64,000 nt of DNA from Balanoglossus misakiensis (GCA_040954595.2 CM082588.2:992001-1056000); one strand, 5' to 3'. Positions 26,101-39,500 are shown, counted from the first letter of the stretch. Made by a program: numbers and translations. Notes: generated by a model from the letters alone, not told the origin.

Positions 26101-29100
26101 CCTACAAGAAGAGATCCACATCCCGGTTGCCAACAAGGCGAGAGAGAACGCCCTAGTGATTGCAGCTCAACAGAGAATGTCAAACAAAGAAATCGAACGC
26201 AGGAAAATCACAGGAACTTTGTCAAGCAGTTCTGTCACCTCAGCCATTGCGAAGTTAGAAATCGCGTCGAGCAACAAACAGGATATCCTGTCAAAGTTCA
26301 AGTCTCCAGCAACCTTGAAGAAAGACACAGAAGATAAAGTCTTTGAGGTGGAACTGAGTTCGAAATCTTTCACGGCGCCATCTACACTTACTATTACCCC
26401 ATCAAATGTGGTCAAAGGTCAGAAAGTGAGAGAGAATGGCAGTGAAATAGCCAGTCCTGTTCAAAGATCAACAGCAGGTAAGTACTCACCAATACTATGA
26501 CAGGTTCGGAAGTAGCTCTGTTCTTTTTACCACAGTGGAAATTTCATTATCGGCAGTTATAGTACATAGAATACGTGCTGAAAGTGTGTAGTTATATTTC
26601 TGATCAAAGAAAATAGGCATTCGACCTACATCAGTAACTAGTGTAAAGTTTTGAATATTTGTATCTTTCCACCTGTTGTAGGTCCAGTCTTAGAAGAAGG
26701 CACAGTTGCATTGCCCATCAAGTTTGTACCAAAAGGCGCTGGACATTACCCATGCCGAGTGGTCTTGAAGGCTCCCAATGATATCCGTGTCTATCAGATC
26801 GAATGTACGGTCAACCCAGAGGGAACTGCAGCAGAGATTGAATTCACAGCTCCTGTACATCAGTCTATAACACAGGAAATACCAATAGTAAGTCACAACG
26901 TGAATAGTTGTCCAAGTATTACATGTACAAGTTTGAATGGTTGATGACACCAGAACTGTACATCTTGAATAGATGTTCAATTGATTGATTGATGACTAAT
27001 CAGAATGCATTATTATTCTGCTGTGCAGGTGAATCAGACACCCCATGACTGGCCATTACAAGCTTCAATTGAAGGTCTTGGATTTCACGGTCCCCCGTAC
27101 CAACTGGCCAAAGCTATGCAGACATCCTATTATCCACTCATGTTCAGACCATCTCTGGAAGCATTGTCTAATGTGAGTTGTGATTCATTTTATTGTATGA
27201 TGCTGAATTATTATGTTAGACCTTTACAGAGAGAAATTGGGGTTACAGTGTGAAAGCTTCTCTATACCATCTACTGTACATGTATGTTTCATAAGATCAT
27301 TCTCGGACATTGGTTACTAACCCTTCATTTTACTTTTTTTTGATCACAGGGTAAATTGGTTCTGCATAACATTGACAACAACACAGATCATATCTTCTAT
27401 CTACAAGGTTTGGGACAAAAACCACTGGCGCTTGACCACATCACCTTGGAATGTGAAGCCAGACAGACGTAAGTCTAGACAGGAAATCTAATATCTTGCA
27501 ATGATTTTAGACTTTGAGACAATCTCATTATGAATCTTTCAAAGAACCACACTGATTTTAAAATGAATTTTTCTATTTGTTATTTTCATTGGTTCAGGGT
27601 TACTGAGACCATCAAAGTACCAAATGTAACATCCAATAAGATGGTATATAGAGGTGTATCTGATTTGAATATTATTACTGGACCACCTGTCCTCACTGTC
27701 CTACCTGGACAAGAAGAGGATTATGATGTTTTGGCATCACCATGGAAACGTGGCACTTTCAAGGGCATACTTTCCTTCATAGCTGGGGGTACAGCCAATT
27801 TACAGTGAGTATGACAATTTTATTTCACTGAGGCAAAGTGTAAACTGTAGAAATATGAGGCTTATGTTTTATTATTTGATGTCTTATGATTTTAATGAAT
27901 TTTGAAAACAATTTGACTGATCTTCGATTTGTATTCTAGGGATGCTGACAGTGATGGTGAAGGTGATGATGGTGAGCGACCCGAAAGTGGCCGGTCCGGT
28001 CAATCGAACCAGTCCTCTCAGTCAAATGCCAGCAAAGCTAGCACATCATCTAAAACTAAGCGTAAATCCTCCAAAGATAAAGTTGAACGTAGACAAGGTT
28101 ACAGAGTGTGGTATTCAGTGGAAATTATCAGTCATCCACCACCACCAGAAAATCAACTGGAAATTACCTGTGCGGCTCAGGTAAGTCATTTCATTCATGA
28201 ACCCTTTCCAAACTTCCATTGCCTTTTAATGTGGTCTTCAGCATTTAAATTTTTCTCAGTTTGGTCGCTTGGAAAAAACATAGTGATTCATCCTGAAGTG
28301 ATCTGATTCGTGTAAAAAAAGTCTTTTTTATTCAGGGTCAGATATAGATTTTTTTCCATTTTGATTGACAGTCAGCAGCTGTGATGGAAGTCAGCATATC
28401 CAACCCCACGGTCAATGATTTGACTTTCGATGTGACCATAGAAGGTGAAGGGTTGAGGGGAAACGACACCATGTCCCTCAAACCAGGACAGAGAGATATG
28501 TATCAACTCACGTATGCACCTGCTATTGTGGGAGATTTCACTGGAAGGTGAGTGAGACTTAATATGACTGGATGAATTATCAAATAACAATCTCAGAACA
28601 TCAATGGAAACACAGATTGTCTTGTGGTGACATATGACATAGGCAACTCACAGTCTCAGTGTAGATTTCACTTAACGATATTTCTTTTCTCGATCAGTCT
28701 GATCTTTCAGAACGAACAAGTTGGTGAGTTCTGGTATGACTTGAAGCTGATCGCAGAAACACCAGCACCAGTGGTGTTGCCACACATGGAATGTGAACTG
28801 GGCAAATGGACCAGACAGTACATAGAGCTCTCCAACCCGACTGAGGAAACTCTACAACTGAAACCGAGTAACACCAACATGAACAACTTTACATTAGAGC
28901 TTGATATGGACAAGAAGGTAAATATCACAAGAAATTTAACGATTTGTACATAGTACTTTGATTTATTTGACCGTGTATTCCTTGATCCATTGTTTGGGTG
29001 GTTGGTTGGTTGGTTGGTTGATTGATTGACTGACTGATTGATTGATTGATTGTTTGATCATTGTAGCTGAGTATACATAATCTCTATTTGAAATTCCACA

Positions 29101-31696
29101 GTGTTCGATAACAAACTTGTATGTATCTTTCAGATCGTGTTGGCTCCACATTCCAGTCAGAGTATCCCACTACAGTTTATGCCTTCGTGTCTTGGTCAGG
29201 GAGATCAGTATGCCAAGATTGCTTTCACCTGTTCACAGGTAATTGTCTACCTTTGTATTTAAAATTCTTATTTATGGTACCAAACAACAAGAATTGCTTC
29301 ATGACAAACAGATAAAGACATCTAACAATTTGATATTTTTTGCTCCAATAACAGCTTGGTGATTTAGTGTACATGTCATCGGGAAGTGGTCTAACACCAC
29401 AACCTGTGGATCCTGTCAGCATCAGTGCATCTCTTGGCGCTAACACGTCATTGATCATTCCGTTCCGTAACCCGATGGATCAAACTGTTTTTGTGGATGT
29501 CATTCTATCTGGTAAGTTTGAAATGTATGCTTGGGGTTGCATGAAGGAGATTTTGCCAATATGCCAGTCACTCATAGTATGGTTTACAACATGCACATTC
29601 AGTAAAAATACATATCTATTTGAGTCTGATTTTAAACTTTGAGCCAGTGTCTTTAACAACCCTCAGTACAGGATATAGGCTGCAAGCTTTCTTGTTGGCA
29701 ATGTAACCAATTAAAAATACTTTTCCTTTTCAGATAACAAGGATGTCACCAACGGTGTGAATTCTGGAGTAGACAAAAACATCATCCAATCAGATTCAGC
29801 CTTCTGTCTCCTCTTGAAAAACCCCAGCAATATCCCGGTGCCTGCCAAAACTAACATCGATATCCCTGTGACCTTTGCTCCTGACAACATGAGTCTTCAT
29901 GAAGCATTGTTGATTGTGTCAGTACGGAGAGAAGATGGGTCCAGTTGGGAATATCTGCCGCCATCACAACCGGATCATATCTATGGAAGAAGGTAAGATT
30001 GCAATACTCTCATTCCCAAAGGAGGTTCTGAGTGTATTCATATTGTTGTTTGTAGAATTTCATTCAAGTTGAGTGTGTTGATGAAAATTATGATTCATGT
30101 TGACAGAGATACTGATAGACGTGATGCCAGTGGTGGACTGAAGGATATCCGGTGGTTGTATCCCATCCATGGCATTCCAGAATCTCATGCCACATCCGAT
30201 ACCAACGTGGCCCTGATAGAATGTCAGACTCGTAGTCGAATTGAGGAAAGACTAGAAGCCACATTGATGGGAGCAGTGCCCAGCTCAGCAAGCGGATACC
30301 AAACCATGAAAACCAGAGCATTGACCCCAAAAGATGCGTCCAGACCGAGTAGTAGTGATGGTGTGGTAGTTGGAGAAGGTAAGAAAGTTTTCTTGTGAAG
30401 GGCCTGGCTTGTTGTACCATAAGACTCCTTTTAACAGCACTACTGAAATAACACTAAACACTTCTTTTCTGATGTTTCAGGAAACACTTTAGCAGAAGAG
30501 TTCTCTTTTGAAATTCTTTATGATGATGATGAGACTAGAGCTACACTAGGAAATTCCATCGCTTTGAGTTTACTCCGTAAACAAAGAGACAAAAGCAATG
30601 GCATCATGACTTTGGTTTTCAATGTTGTCTTTGCTCCATACAAGATCATGAAGTAAGTCAATGGAAATATGCTCCTTTTGTTACAATCTCCATAAATTGG
30701 CCCTTCTTACTTCACTTGAAACATAGCTGTATAGATTCTAAGACATTGTTTGTGTCCATTTTCTCAGCTATGATGTGTACCTGCGTATTACTGCAGCAAC
30801 TGGTGGTGTGTGGACGTTCCCATTGAGGTTCATTTCTACTGAACCCATGGTTGATGATGTCATCACCATTGAAGCAGTTGGTTTGAATAAAACTTCAGCT
30901 GTTGGTTTCAGGTTGACCAGCCAAGCCAGGTATGTCTTGTATTGTAGTGTATTGCACTGTATTGTATCGTATCTTATGGTATCATATCGTTTTGTAATGA
31001 CCAGATCTTTTGTAGTACTAACCATTCACCAATAATTTCATTACCAGTGCTAACCAGACATCAATAGTTTCTTGAACATTACTAACTAGAACAACATTTC
31101 TTTTTTCAGACATCCAGTGGTATTCAATGCATACTTTGTTGCGGGCAGTGATGCAGAGTTTTCAATAAGTCCTCAGAGTGGGGAATTACTTCCCCTGGGT
31201 ACAAACGGCACACTACTGACTGTCTCCTTCACACCACGTATTTACGGCAAGACATACATTGGCAAATTGGTGGTACAGGTAAGTTGTTTATCACGTGATC
31301 AATAGCATTCAAATGTACAGTGGTATAGACATATCTTGTGTATGAAGTAGAATGCTGCATTTTAGATAGAACAGAATGGTCTGTTCAGTGGCCATACTAT
31401 CAAGAGAAATTGGACAGATGAATGTTCTCCTGGATATCAACCCATTTTTTTTTTTTTACATTTATGTTTTGTAGACTGCTGATATGCAGTGGACATACGA
31501 CATCCAAGGTATTACACCCTCATACACACCCCCCACTGGTCAGTCCGAGAGACCTATTGCTGGGCCACACCCATTCCCTAAATTCCAACGGCGACCGACC
31601 AATTACGTCAGAGAGAATCTGAAACTGACAACTACGGCCGTCTCTTCACCTGTGAAAGGAACACAAATATTGAAATCGAAACAAGTATTGACGTAG
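13841..31696 (+). CDS. CFAP47: CFAP47, giant axonemal protein with CH domain
   Basis: 48 coding exons give 3282 codons (3281 aa; human about 3190). Exons: 13841-13990, 14288-14442, 14629-14836, 14964-15010, 15233-15461, 15588-15879, 16155-16580, 16710-16932, 17104-17256, 17389-17492, 17634-17813, 17952-18055, 18177-18289, 18410-18543, 18663-18773, 18936-19066, 19181-19303, 19452-19661, 19988-20138, 20309-20884, 21085-21283, 21446-21667, 21818-22092, 22334-22577, 22777-23013, 23183-23411, 23633-23825, 23960-24057, 24193-24309, 24484-24882, 25118-25397, 25602-25859, 26034-26477, 26682-26887, 27029-27172, 27350-27468, 27598-27804, 27940-28180, 28372-28547, 28698-28917, 29134-29238, 29355-29511, 29734-29992, 30107-30378, 30481-30652, 30768-30929, 31110-31278, 31475-31696. 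The protein is mostly repeated ASH/MSP-like beta-sandwich modules (as in HYDIN and CFAP65), for example PPTLNFGEV and YDFGECQVGE. A calponin-homology domain lies near residues 1765-1905 (GERILLSWLNHHYEQ, NFDFDLLDGLVLATVLAAHV). AATAAA at 31728-31733 is the likely poly(A) signal. Known as a sperm-flagellum/cilium protein. Confidence 0.95.
14153..14250 (+). repeat. (GAT)n microsatellite with two identical interruptions
   Basis: Three GAT blocks separated by two GGTGCA interruptions, in CFAP47 intron 1. The array looks like a tandemly duplicated 30-bp unit. Confidence 0.95.
20909..21014 (+). repeat. (TTCA/TTCG)n tetranucleotide repeat
   Basis: About 105 bp of tetranucleotide repeat starts as TTCG units and changes to TTCA units with two CATCCATT interruptions. 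It begins 24 bp after the donor of the exon ending at 20884, in a CFAP47 intron of 200 bp. Reading through it would add a repetitive peptide and then stop. Confidence 0.95.
25860..26033 (+). other. CFAP47: GC-AG intron in CFAP47
   Basis: The donor is CAG|GCAAGT rather than GT, with acceptor TTTTAACAG at 26033. The only nearby GT (25866) would put the join out of phase and create a stop codon. The GC donor keeps the reading frame (AAAG|SGRG). GC-AG introns are about one percent of animal introns. Confidence 0.8.
28997..29052 (+). repeat. (GGTT/GATT)n simple repeat
   Basis: A tetranucleotide tract of GGTT then GATT/GACT units lies in the CFAP47 intron between the exons ending at 28917 and starting at 29134. 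Confidence 0.9.
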
Positions 31697-33513
31697 AGGA
31701 TTGTTTTTGTTGATAAAAAGACTTGTAAATAAACTGCAAACCTATACTTTATGATGTATTCGCATTTGATGACAAATTTGATGGAAATATACTTAAATAT
31801 TGATGTATATTATTATCCAGCTGTAAACCACCCCTCTGACACTTTACCCATCCACTTTAGAATCTGCTTTTCAGATTTGTGATCTTGTATATATAAAACA
31901 ATATAAATTTGTACAACTTCTATCATGAACAATATGGGATTGTTTTCATGTGAGAAACATGTCATTCATTTGGACTCTGAGACTTGTTTTTATGCTGTAT
32001 GTGTTCTTTGGATATTCCAGTGAACCAACCATCCTGTCAATACTTATTCCGTCCAAAAGTCACTGTGTACTCAACAATTTGATCTGATATAAGATTATCC
32101 TTTGTAAATAAATCTGATGCTAAACTTTGACTGTTAATGGAAAACACACCTTGTGCATCAACACAGTACAATAGTTTATCTCTTTCCTTTCTTGAACTGT
32201 AAAATAATGGACTAAAATTTGACTTGATGTCAATTTATTATCTCAGTCAGTGTCCATTGTGATACATATATTTTGTATTTTTATCTGGTTCTTGGATATT
32301 ACCGTATGTTGTTGATTTGATATTCGTAATACAAATTACAAATGTATGATGTTTTCCTAAACTGTGCTATTTGCCTTCAAGTGTATATGTGTATGGAGAT
32401 CTAGATGAAGACTGCACAATTCTGCTGTCATTATAGCAGAGATGTGTTGTCATTTCACACACAAGCTTACTATTGCCGTGGTAACCTATTGTTACCATGG
32501 CAATTTTGCACACAACACAACATACAACACCAGTGGCAAGTTTTGTGTTTAATAAAATAACTTTAATCACCCGTACTACAGAAATTGTATCCATAGCAAC
32601 AAAAATATACAGAAAATAATTCTTCCTTCAAAATGAATTGAGGACATCCCTGTGTTAATTTATGAAAGAATTGCTTCATTTAAATGACTCCAAATTCTTG
32701 ATATATTTGTCAACTGACATAAAAACATTTACACAATATATACAATTTACAACAATTGAAGAAATACACTGCTTGATGCTAAAATTACAATAAGACAACA
32801 CAAAACTGTTACACCATTGAAACATATAAATATATTGATTATTAAGTGTTCTTTATATACACATATAAAATATAGTGGGTTCATTTCAAATGAATATCAT
32901 TTAGTACATTTAGTGATGTGAATATAAATAAGACATTTGTTAAAACCAAGATGCAAATGGAATAACATTTCAGTAGTTTTATTTAAGTTGACAACAAAAA
33001 ATCTTGTCGGCCAGAGTGAGGGCACAGAGTACATGATTCCAGAAATCACTCGCATTAACTAATTTTGACATGATCCAGTGTTATTTGTAAAACACATAAA
33101 ATTCAATCACCGCCCTGTTGTAAATAACTCCTGGTCTGATATGGTTAAAAAAGAACAGATTTAGACGTTCTAGAGAATGCAAATTTTGAGGTAAAATACA
33201 ATTGATATGTATTCAAACAGCAGCAAATATACAAAACATTAAGTTCTTGGGGAATAAAAAATACAAGATTCCGATTTTAAATTAATACAAACAATATCAA
33301 GGTATGGTTATGTATGTTCCATATATATTCCATGCTTGAGGGCGCATTTAATGGATAGGTGGGTTGTGGTTGTCACGGAGATTGTACGACTCATGATGTG
33401 ATGTTTCTATGGATATAGGGCTGAAACCTTTACTACATGGTAGTAATTTGTAATGCACCAAATTTTGGAATGTAAGTTTATTTCAGATTTCTCCCCTGTT
33501 GTCATGGAAACTT
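31697..33513. other. Convergent 3' flanks of CFAP47 and the ankyrin gene
   Basis: 1.8 kb between two converging stop codons. It is AT-rich with many stop codons. A plus-strand AATAAA at 31728 serves CFAP47. Minus-strand poly(A) signals (TTTATT) at 33477 and further left would serve the ankyrin gene. A tight pair of X-box-like motifs sits at 32472-32504. No coding exon was recognised. Confidence 0.6.
32472..32504. promoter_or_regulatory. Inverted pair of RFX X-box-like motifs
   Basis: ATTGCCGTGGTAAC, then CTATT, then GTTACCATGGCAAT. Each 14-mer fits the RFX consensus RYYNYY-N2-RRNRAC, the second on the minus strand. Together they form an inverted repeat with one mismatch per arm and a 5-nt loop. 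A third near-match, GTATCCATAGCAAC, lies at 32587-32600. Binding is not shown by sequence alone. Confidence 0.45.
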
Positions 33514-35852
33514 TTACCAGTACTCCCCATCAGACTCTCCCTCACTGTCGCTAAGGGAACCAATGCTTCTTTCATCAAACCAATCGATCTGATAGAACTT
33601 GCTGAGTAATCGTTGTCTCAGCAGTTCAACCTCAAAATTTAAAATTGCATCTTTGGGAAGATGTAGCAAGTCAACCAGGTGCTCAAAAATATCTCTTCCC
33701 AGAAATGCTAGTAAATATCTTTCATAGTAATCGCCATAGTGATCATACGACTCCTGACAAATATATTCCTGAAGAGGAAACAAATGAGAATTCATCGAAC
33801 CCATACTTCTCATGTAACAAATCTGGAAGATTCTGCGAGTGCATAACTGGAGTAAAGAAGTCGTGGTACCACCAAACATCAAATGAATTAATCTTGGTCC
33901 TAATTTGCATAAATGGCTGCATCCAGGTAATACTTGCATGTAGTCTAGCAGTTCATTGAAGATTTTGGCAGTGCTGAAGTATCCTGTGAAGGGTTCAAGA
34001 AAAGAAATAGGTGAGGGAAATGTTTGAAATGATGAGGAATTGACAGGACTTGTCAGAAGTTGAGGGGGATACAGGAAATTGACAGAATCCATGACTGCAA
34101 TACCTACAAGGATTCACTTAGGTTTCATTCACATGTCTGATAGACAGATTGCCTGGACAGATTTCACAGGTAAGTGTTTCAAAGTTTTTACTTTCCTTTC
34201 AATGAGACTTACCACGGTCAACAAGGTGGGTGATAAATTGATAATTCGGTGTTGCCACAGAAACAACCCTGGATGACATCAGTGAGACGAATAATGGAGA
34301 TACATGTCTGAAAAGAAACATAAATCTTATCAATGTCCATTTCAAGAGAGATATGGACTGTGTTGTTCTTGAAACAAATCTGATAGTACTCTCGTAAGAT
34401 GACAACAACATACCTGCCATCATCTGTGAGGTCGTTTATCCACCCAAAGATGTCTGGATCAGCTCTATGTTCCAGTAACCTCAGTGCATTCTTGGTATCA
34501 CCGCGGGACATGCACTCAAACAAGGCAGTCCTGTCTTGCTTGTTTTGTTCATCAATCTGAACTCAAAACAAAATGCATCTATAATATTAATATAGGGTTA
34601 CCAAAGACATTCACATTTATTTACAGTCAGACCATGAACTTGTCATATTTTCACATCATGTAGCTGTTACAGTCTAGTCTGCTGCAAAAATTATTTGTAT
34701 CAATGTTATACCTTTACTCCTTGTTTTGAAAGGAGAAATGGAATGTGCTGATCCTTATTTTCCAGGTTGTATCCTTGTTGGTAAGGGTTATCCACAAGCG
34801 TCATCCCACATGGAAATGAACTGCAGGCTGATATCAGTGGTGTGTTACCATAGCAATCTTTAGCATTGACATCAGTGCTGTTATCACAGAGAATCTCAGC
34901 TATGGTCAGGTTGTTGCTTCGAATCAAGGTTTCATGTAATGGTGTCTTGTTTTTTTCATCACGCACGTTCGGATCAGCACCACGCCCTGTCAAAACCACA
35001 CATATATTTTATCAAACTTTTATTGGCTGTAACTGTTTGTAAACTGATGTGGCAAATTATGAAAGCCAACTAGTGTCTCGTAACTTTACTCGAACATAGC
35101 TCACCCAGTAATAACCATGTCAGACTTGCTAACTCGTCAATGACTTCTTTGATGGTCAGATTGGTTTTTGCACCAAAGCCAATCACATGATTTGGACCGA
35201 GTACTGCATGTTTGCTTTCAGTCTTACACCTCTCGGTGATTTCACTGAAAAAATCCACAATCAGCTGCAAAGGTGAACGACCTGGATTCATGAACTCTGA
35301 ACCAAATGTCTGCAATCAAAACCAAAACTGATGTTAGTTAGTGAGTTTTAATGTGCATAGTATCAGACAACTCATCATATTATCTTCTCATAATCAGTAG
35401 CACAATAATTACAATATAATAGAATTCATAGTTCATACCTGTGGAACTCTGTGTCCAGGATCAGCTCCTAAACAAAAACAAATAAAACTGTTAACAGCAA
35501 GTTTTAAAAACAATAATATTTGAATGCTTCCAATATATGGCAATTTACACTCATCAATTTCACATAAGTGTTTACCTTGTTCGACCAATAACTTCGCCAC
35601 ATGAAGATTTCTGGGACATGGGTGACCGATTTCATCGAAACCGCAAAGAACAATGTAGAGGGGGGTTCTCTGATAGAATCCTTCATCCAAATGACAGGGG
35701 ACGTGCGTCTCCAAAATTAATTTCTCTGCATCGCGAAATCTTTTCTCTTCCAAAGCTAGAGTTAAACGAGTTTGGTTGATTCCAAACACGACGTGAAATC
35801 CACCATGCCCACCACCGCCTGCCGCTGCCATTAAGGTTCCTGAGGGTAGCAA
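33514..35852 (-). CDS. Ankyrin-repeat protein, family not identified
   Basis: Exons on the minus strand: 35852-35576, 35467-35439, 35309-35105, 34986-34712, 34556-34414, 34307-34213, 33983-33514, in frame, 498 codons (497 aa). Ankyrin-type repeats are seen with gaps: LYIVLCGFDEIGHP with HVAKLLVEQGADPG; GADPNVRDEKNKTPLHETL; DVNAKDCYGNTPLISAC; QDRTALFECMSRGDTKNAL with HRADPDIFG; and FITHLVDRG. The C-terminal 150 residues are helical with no obvious domain and end in an acidic tail (SDSEGESDGEYW). An alternative start is the ATG 21 bp further in (MAAAGGGGHGG). No SOCS box or kinase is visible. The function is unknown; ankyrin arrays bind protein partners. It lies head to head with SMS. Confidence 0.8.
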
Positions 35853-36528
35853 CAGTATGTACTAAACTTAAAGTACCGGTAGCACTGCTGGCTGCTATTG
35901 TAAACAACCTGTACGATTCCCGAACCAGCGGTGACTGTGATCAGCTCAGTTCGGGGTTTTAAAAGTGCAAATAGGTCGCGATCACTAACGAAAGGTGTGT
36001 GTAAAGTCGGCAGAAGCTTTAAGCATCACTGGCAATATTGCACAATCGACATCGGTTTGGAAGAGCGAAGCTTTTACAGCATGACAGAGAGTTGAAACGG
36101 ACAATACGATCATAAGTTACAGGAAGAAGCCATTTTGTTTACTATCCTTTTCCCATGATGCCTCAGTATTGGGATTATACCATCCCTATCAGGGGGTTGT
36201 ATTGCTTCCCGAACACCGCGGAATTAGAAATTGGGATTGCAACAAAACGCTTCAACGCGGCGAATTAAAAATTAAAAGGTCTGAGTGGTAAACTATTTAT
36301 GTTTTATCATCCCAGGTAGACGTTAATCGCTGTCAAATCATCGATACCAACGGATCACAAATCCCAACCCAATCTCTCTGCTGTCTACCTATTCATCAAT
36401 AGTTTGTTCTCAGTTGCATTTCAGTGCTTGTTCATTTCACAGTCACATGTGTGTTCTGTTGTGAAACAGACAACACGGTTCCTCAGGAGTTGAAGATCTG
36501 GCGTTATTGAGTGTTTTCAGGAGATACA
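35853..36528. promoter_or_regulatory. Divergent promoter region, ankyrin gene / SMS
   Basis: 676 bp between the divergent start codons at 35852 (minus) and 36529 (plus). It is richer in CpG than its surroundings (for example near 35925-36060 and 36215-36260), as expected of a shared promoter. No TATA box is evident. Confidence 0.45.
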
Positions 36529-39500
36529 ATGTCCGTGGAGACTTATATGCTCAATTTCTGCTGCGACACGGAAATATTTCGTGATCCAGGTAAAACTACT
36601 TAGTACTAGTATCCATTTCTGACCGGCAGTTTTATGGCCGGTGTCCAGGCCTTGTAAACGTCAGTGTTGTATAATGCTTTTGAGTTTGACATGCATGTCG
36701 GGGCGGGGCGACTCTCGTACCAGGGTATTTCATTGTGTCCGATCGTCTCTCCTATTTATCACTACAACTTTTAGCATGTGAAAGAATCGAGCTGCGCACA
36801 AGAACACAGTTCACTAAAGTTGCATCTAACTTTACGACCCCTAAACAAGATCTAACTGAGTTGAAGAGTTTCCATGACGACTGTGCTTGTATTTTTTTCT
36901 TCATTGGTATCTGCATTGATGTATTTTGTTTTAAATTTGTCAGTATTATCATTGATGCTTTTGTTGTATTTCTAATTTTTAAATATCTTTTTTTTTTTTA
37001 ATTAAGTAAATAAAAAGACAGTGCAACAAGACATTGACACTGTGCTGAAGGAGTCCGGATTTGATGGAGAGACTTTTTCCTCTGATGTCGGAGATTATGG
37101 AATTTTATCTGTCCATACTGGAAAGGACGGAAGGTAGGATGATATTGACTTTTCTTCATACACTTTGTGGATGAATTTGAATGTTAATTAGAATTGTGAA
37201 GTTAGTTGTCACCACAGATAAAGCTATCAAGCAACTATACGCCTGAGTCATGAGGATTAATCTAATATTTGTAATAAGTTAAACCAATGGGGAAAAGTGC
37301 TGTCAAGAAATTAGTGCAAGTTTTTTTTCAGCACCTGCTCAGGTTTCATTTTATCTATTATATGTAATCACTAGAGAATTGTCAGGGCAGTAATAACCTG
37401 TCATGTGTCAGTGTTTACACAGTGAAGTATCTTCCTACTGACTCTTCTCTCTAGGGTCTATGAGTTAACCCAATCTAACAAGATATCATCACTTTTCTCT
37501 TTTCTGTCTGTAGAAGTGCCACAATCCGAGGTTACCCACATGGACTTCTCACAGTTGACATTCAACACTGCTCCGCTTCTAATGCCAAAACATCAGACCC
37601 CTTGAATACCCAAAACATTGAAATCAAGATTAAAAAAGTGTTAAACTGCAAAAAGTCAAAAAGGTGAGTTTTTTGCTCATTTTTTACATTCCATTTTACA
37701 TTCCAATTTGGTTTTAGCCAGCAGCTGTTTGCTAAACACTCAACAGACTCTTTCAACAGAAAACAAAAGGTTATCACTCCAGATTAATCCTCTTTGAACA
37801 AGACCAGAACAAACGTCAGCCCAGTTGGTATGACTACTCCAAATTTATTTTATGATATATATTATTTACTCTGTTTGTTGTATTTAGATTTCCAGCTATA
37901 GAGCGTGGTGGACCTATTGACAGATACATACCAACAACTGACAATCGTTTTATCGAGTACGACTTCGATGAAAATGTCTACGAAGCGGACTCTCCGTATC
38001 AGAATATTAAAATAATGCATTCTCCGCAGTTTGGCAATGTCCTTATTCTAGATGATGACCCAAGTAAGTAGTATTTATTTTATTTATCTGCTTTTTCTTT
38101 CATCTTTACTTTTCTCTTTCCAAAAATGCACCACATATTCAGTATCAGAATATTATTAATTCATCATCTGCAGGACATAGGGTTCAATGAGTGTTAATTT
38201 ATTACAAAGTGTTTATTACTTTTGTTGATGACTTATTACAGATCTATATTAATATACATATTGACAAATCACCCAGGACTAAAACAGATGGTACCTAATC
38301 CTCCTGAGTAGACTTGCATATAATCTAACATTACATAGAGACAATTGTTTGGTCCTAATAAATGTTGTTGTATTACATTATAGTATTTGCTAGTACCAAT
38401 ACACACCCTGCATATGATACATCACAGATGTGACAGAAGTCTATTTTAATGCACAATGATTTTCATGCTTAATACCACAACAAGGCTGTCATTGGAAATA
38501 TATAAATAAATGCCATTTGAGTGTGTAACCTGTTTTATTCAAGATCCAGTGTAGCACATGATTTCATTTCCGAGCACAATTTCAACTTGAATTGAAACTC
38601 GACATCGATTTCCATTTTCTGACATACATTTCTGGTACATCCTTCCTGTTACCCTGTAACTAGCAAATGAACTGTATAGGTCAGTCATTCATGCATTACT
38701 GATATTTGACACGTGTGTGTTTCATGTGGAAATTGGTCTTTTTATTTCCTTGTCAACTGAATTTAGTCTTGTATCGAAACTGCTAATATATTATTGGACA
38801 GCAGATGTGCTGATGATAAGGTCACTATGAAAAAAATTCGAAGGAGAGAGTGAAATTGTTTCAAATTTGAAATTCAAAATGACCATCAATCCCTATTAAT
38901 GGCTTGCAAATGAATTGTCATACACCAGATGGTTTTCAGATATTAATACCTTTCATGTTTATTCTTGTGGCAAATGTCATCCATCTTCCTATAGGCATAA
39001 ATGTACTCTAATCCATCAGTTTTAACAATTAGCAATATATTACTAAAGGTTGTTCCAATACTAGGCAGTAGTTGTGAAGGTAAATTTATCTTTTTATACA
39101 ATCATTTTATAGAGTTGCCTAGTGCAGTTGATAAACTACAACTTTTGGGATTACCATGGATACAGGAAAACCTCTTTCTTCATCCTTTTCCAGATCTTGC
39201 AGAAAGTGACCTGCCATACACGCAAGCAATCACTGGCAATAGTCGTGAAGACTACAAAGACAAAGATATTCTGATACTTGGTGGTGGCGATGGTGGAATT
39301 CTCCATGAACTACTGAAAAAATCACCCAAATTTGTCACCATGATTGAGATATCCTTTGCAACTATGATGTCATTTTCTCTCGGTTACATTTCAACCTGTT
39401 TCCACTGTTATTAATGTTTTTCCTTAATAATTGTGTACATAGACCAGCTTGTTATCGATGGTGCTATAAAACACTTACGAGGCATTTGCTATGATTCCAT

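Noticed and set aside
30935-31000. Degenerate TGTAT/GTATC repeat in a CFAP47 intron
   Set aside because: Short, impure simple sequence without further structure.
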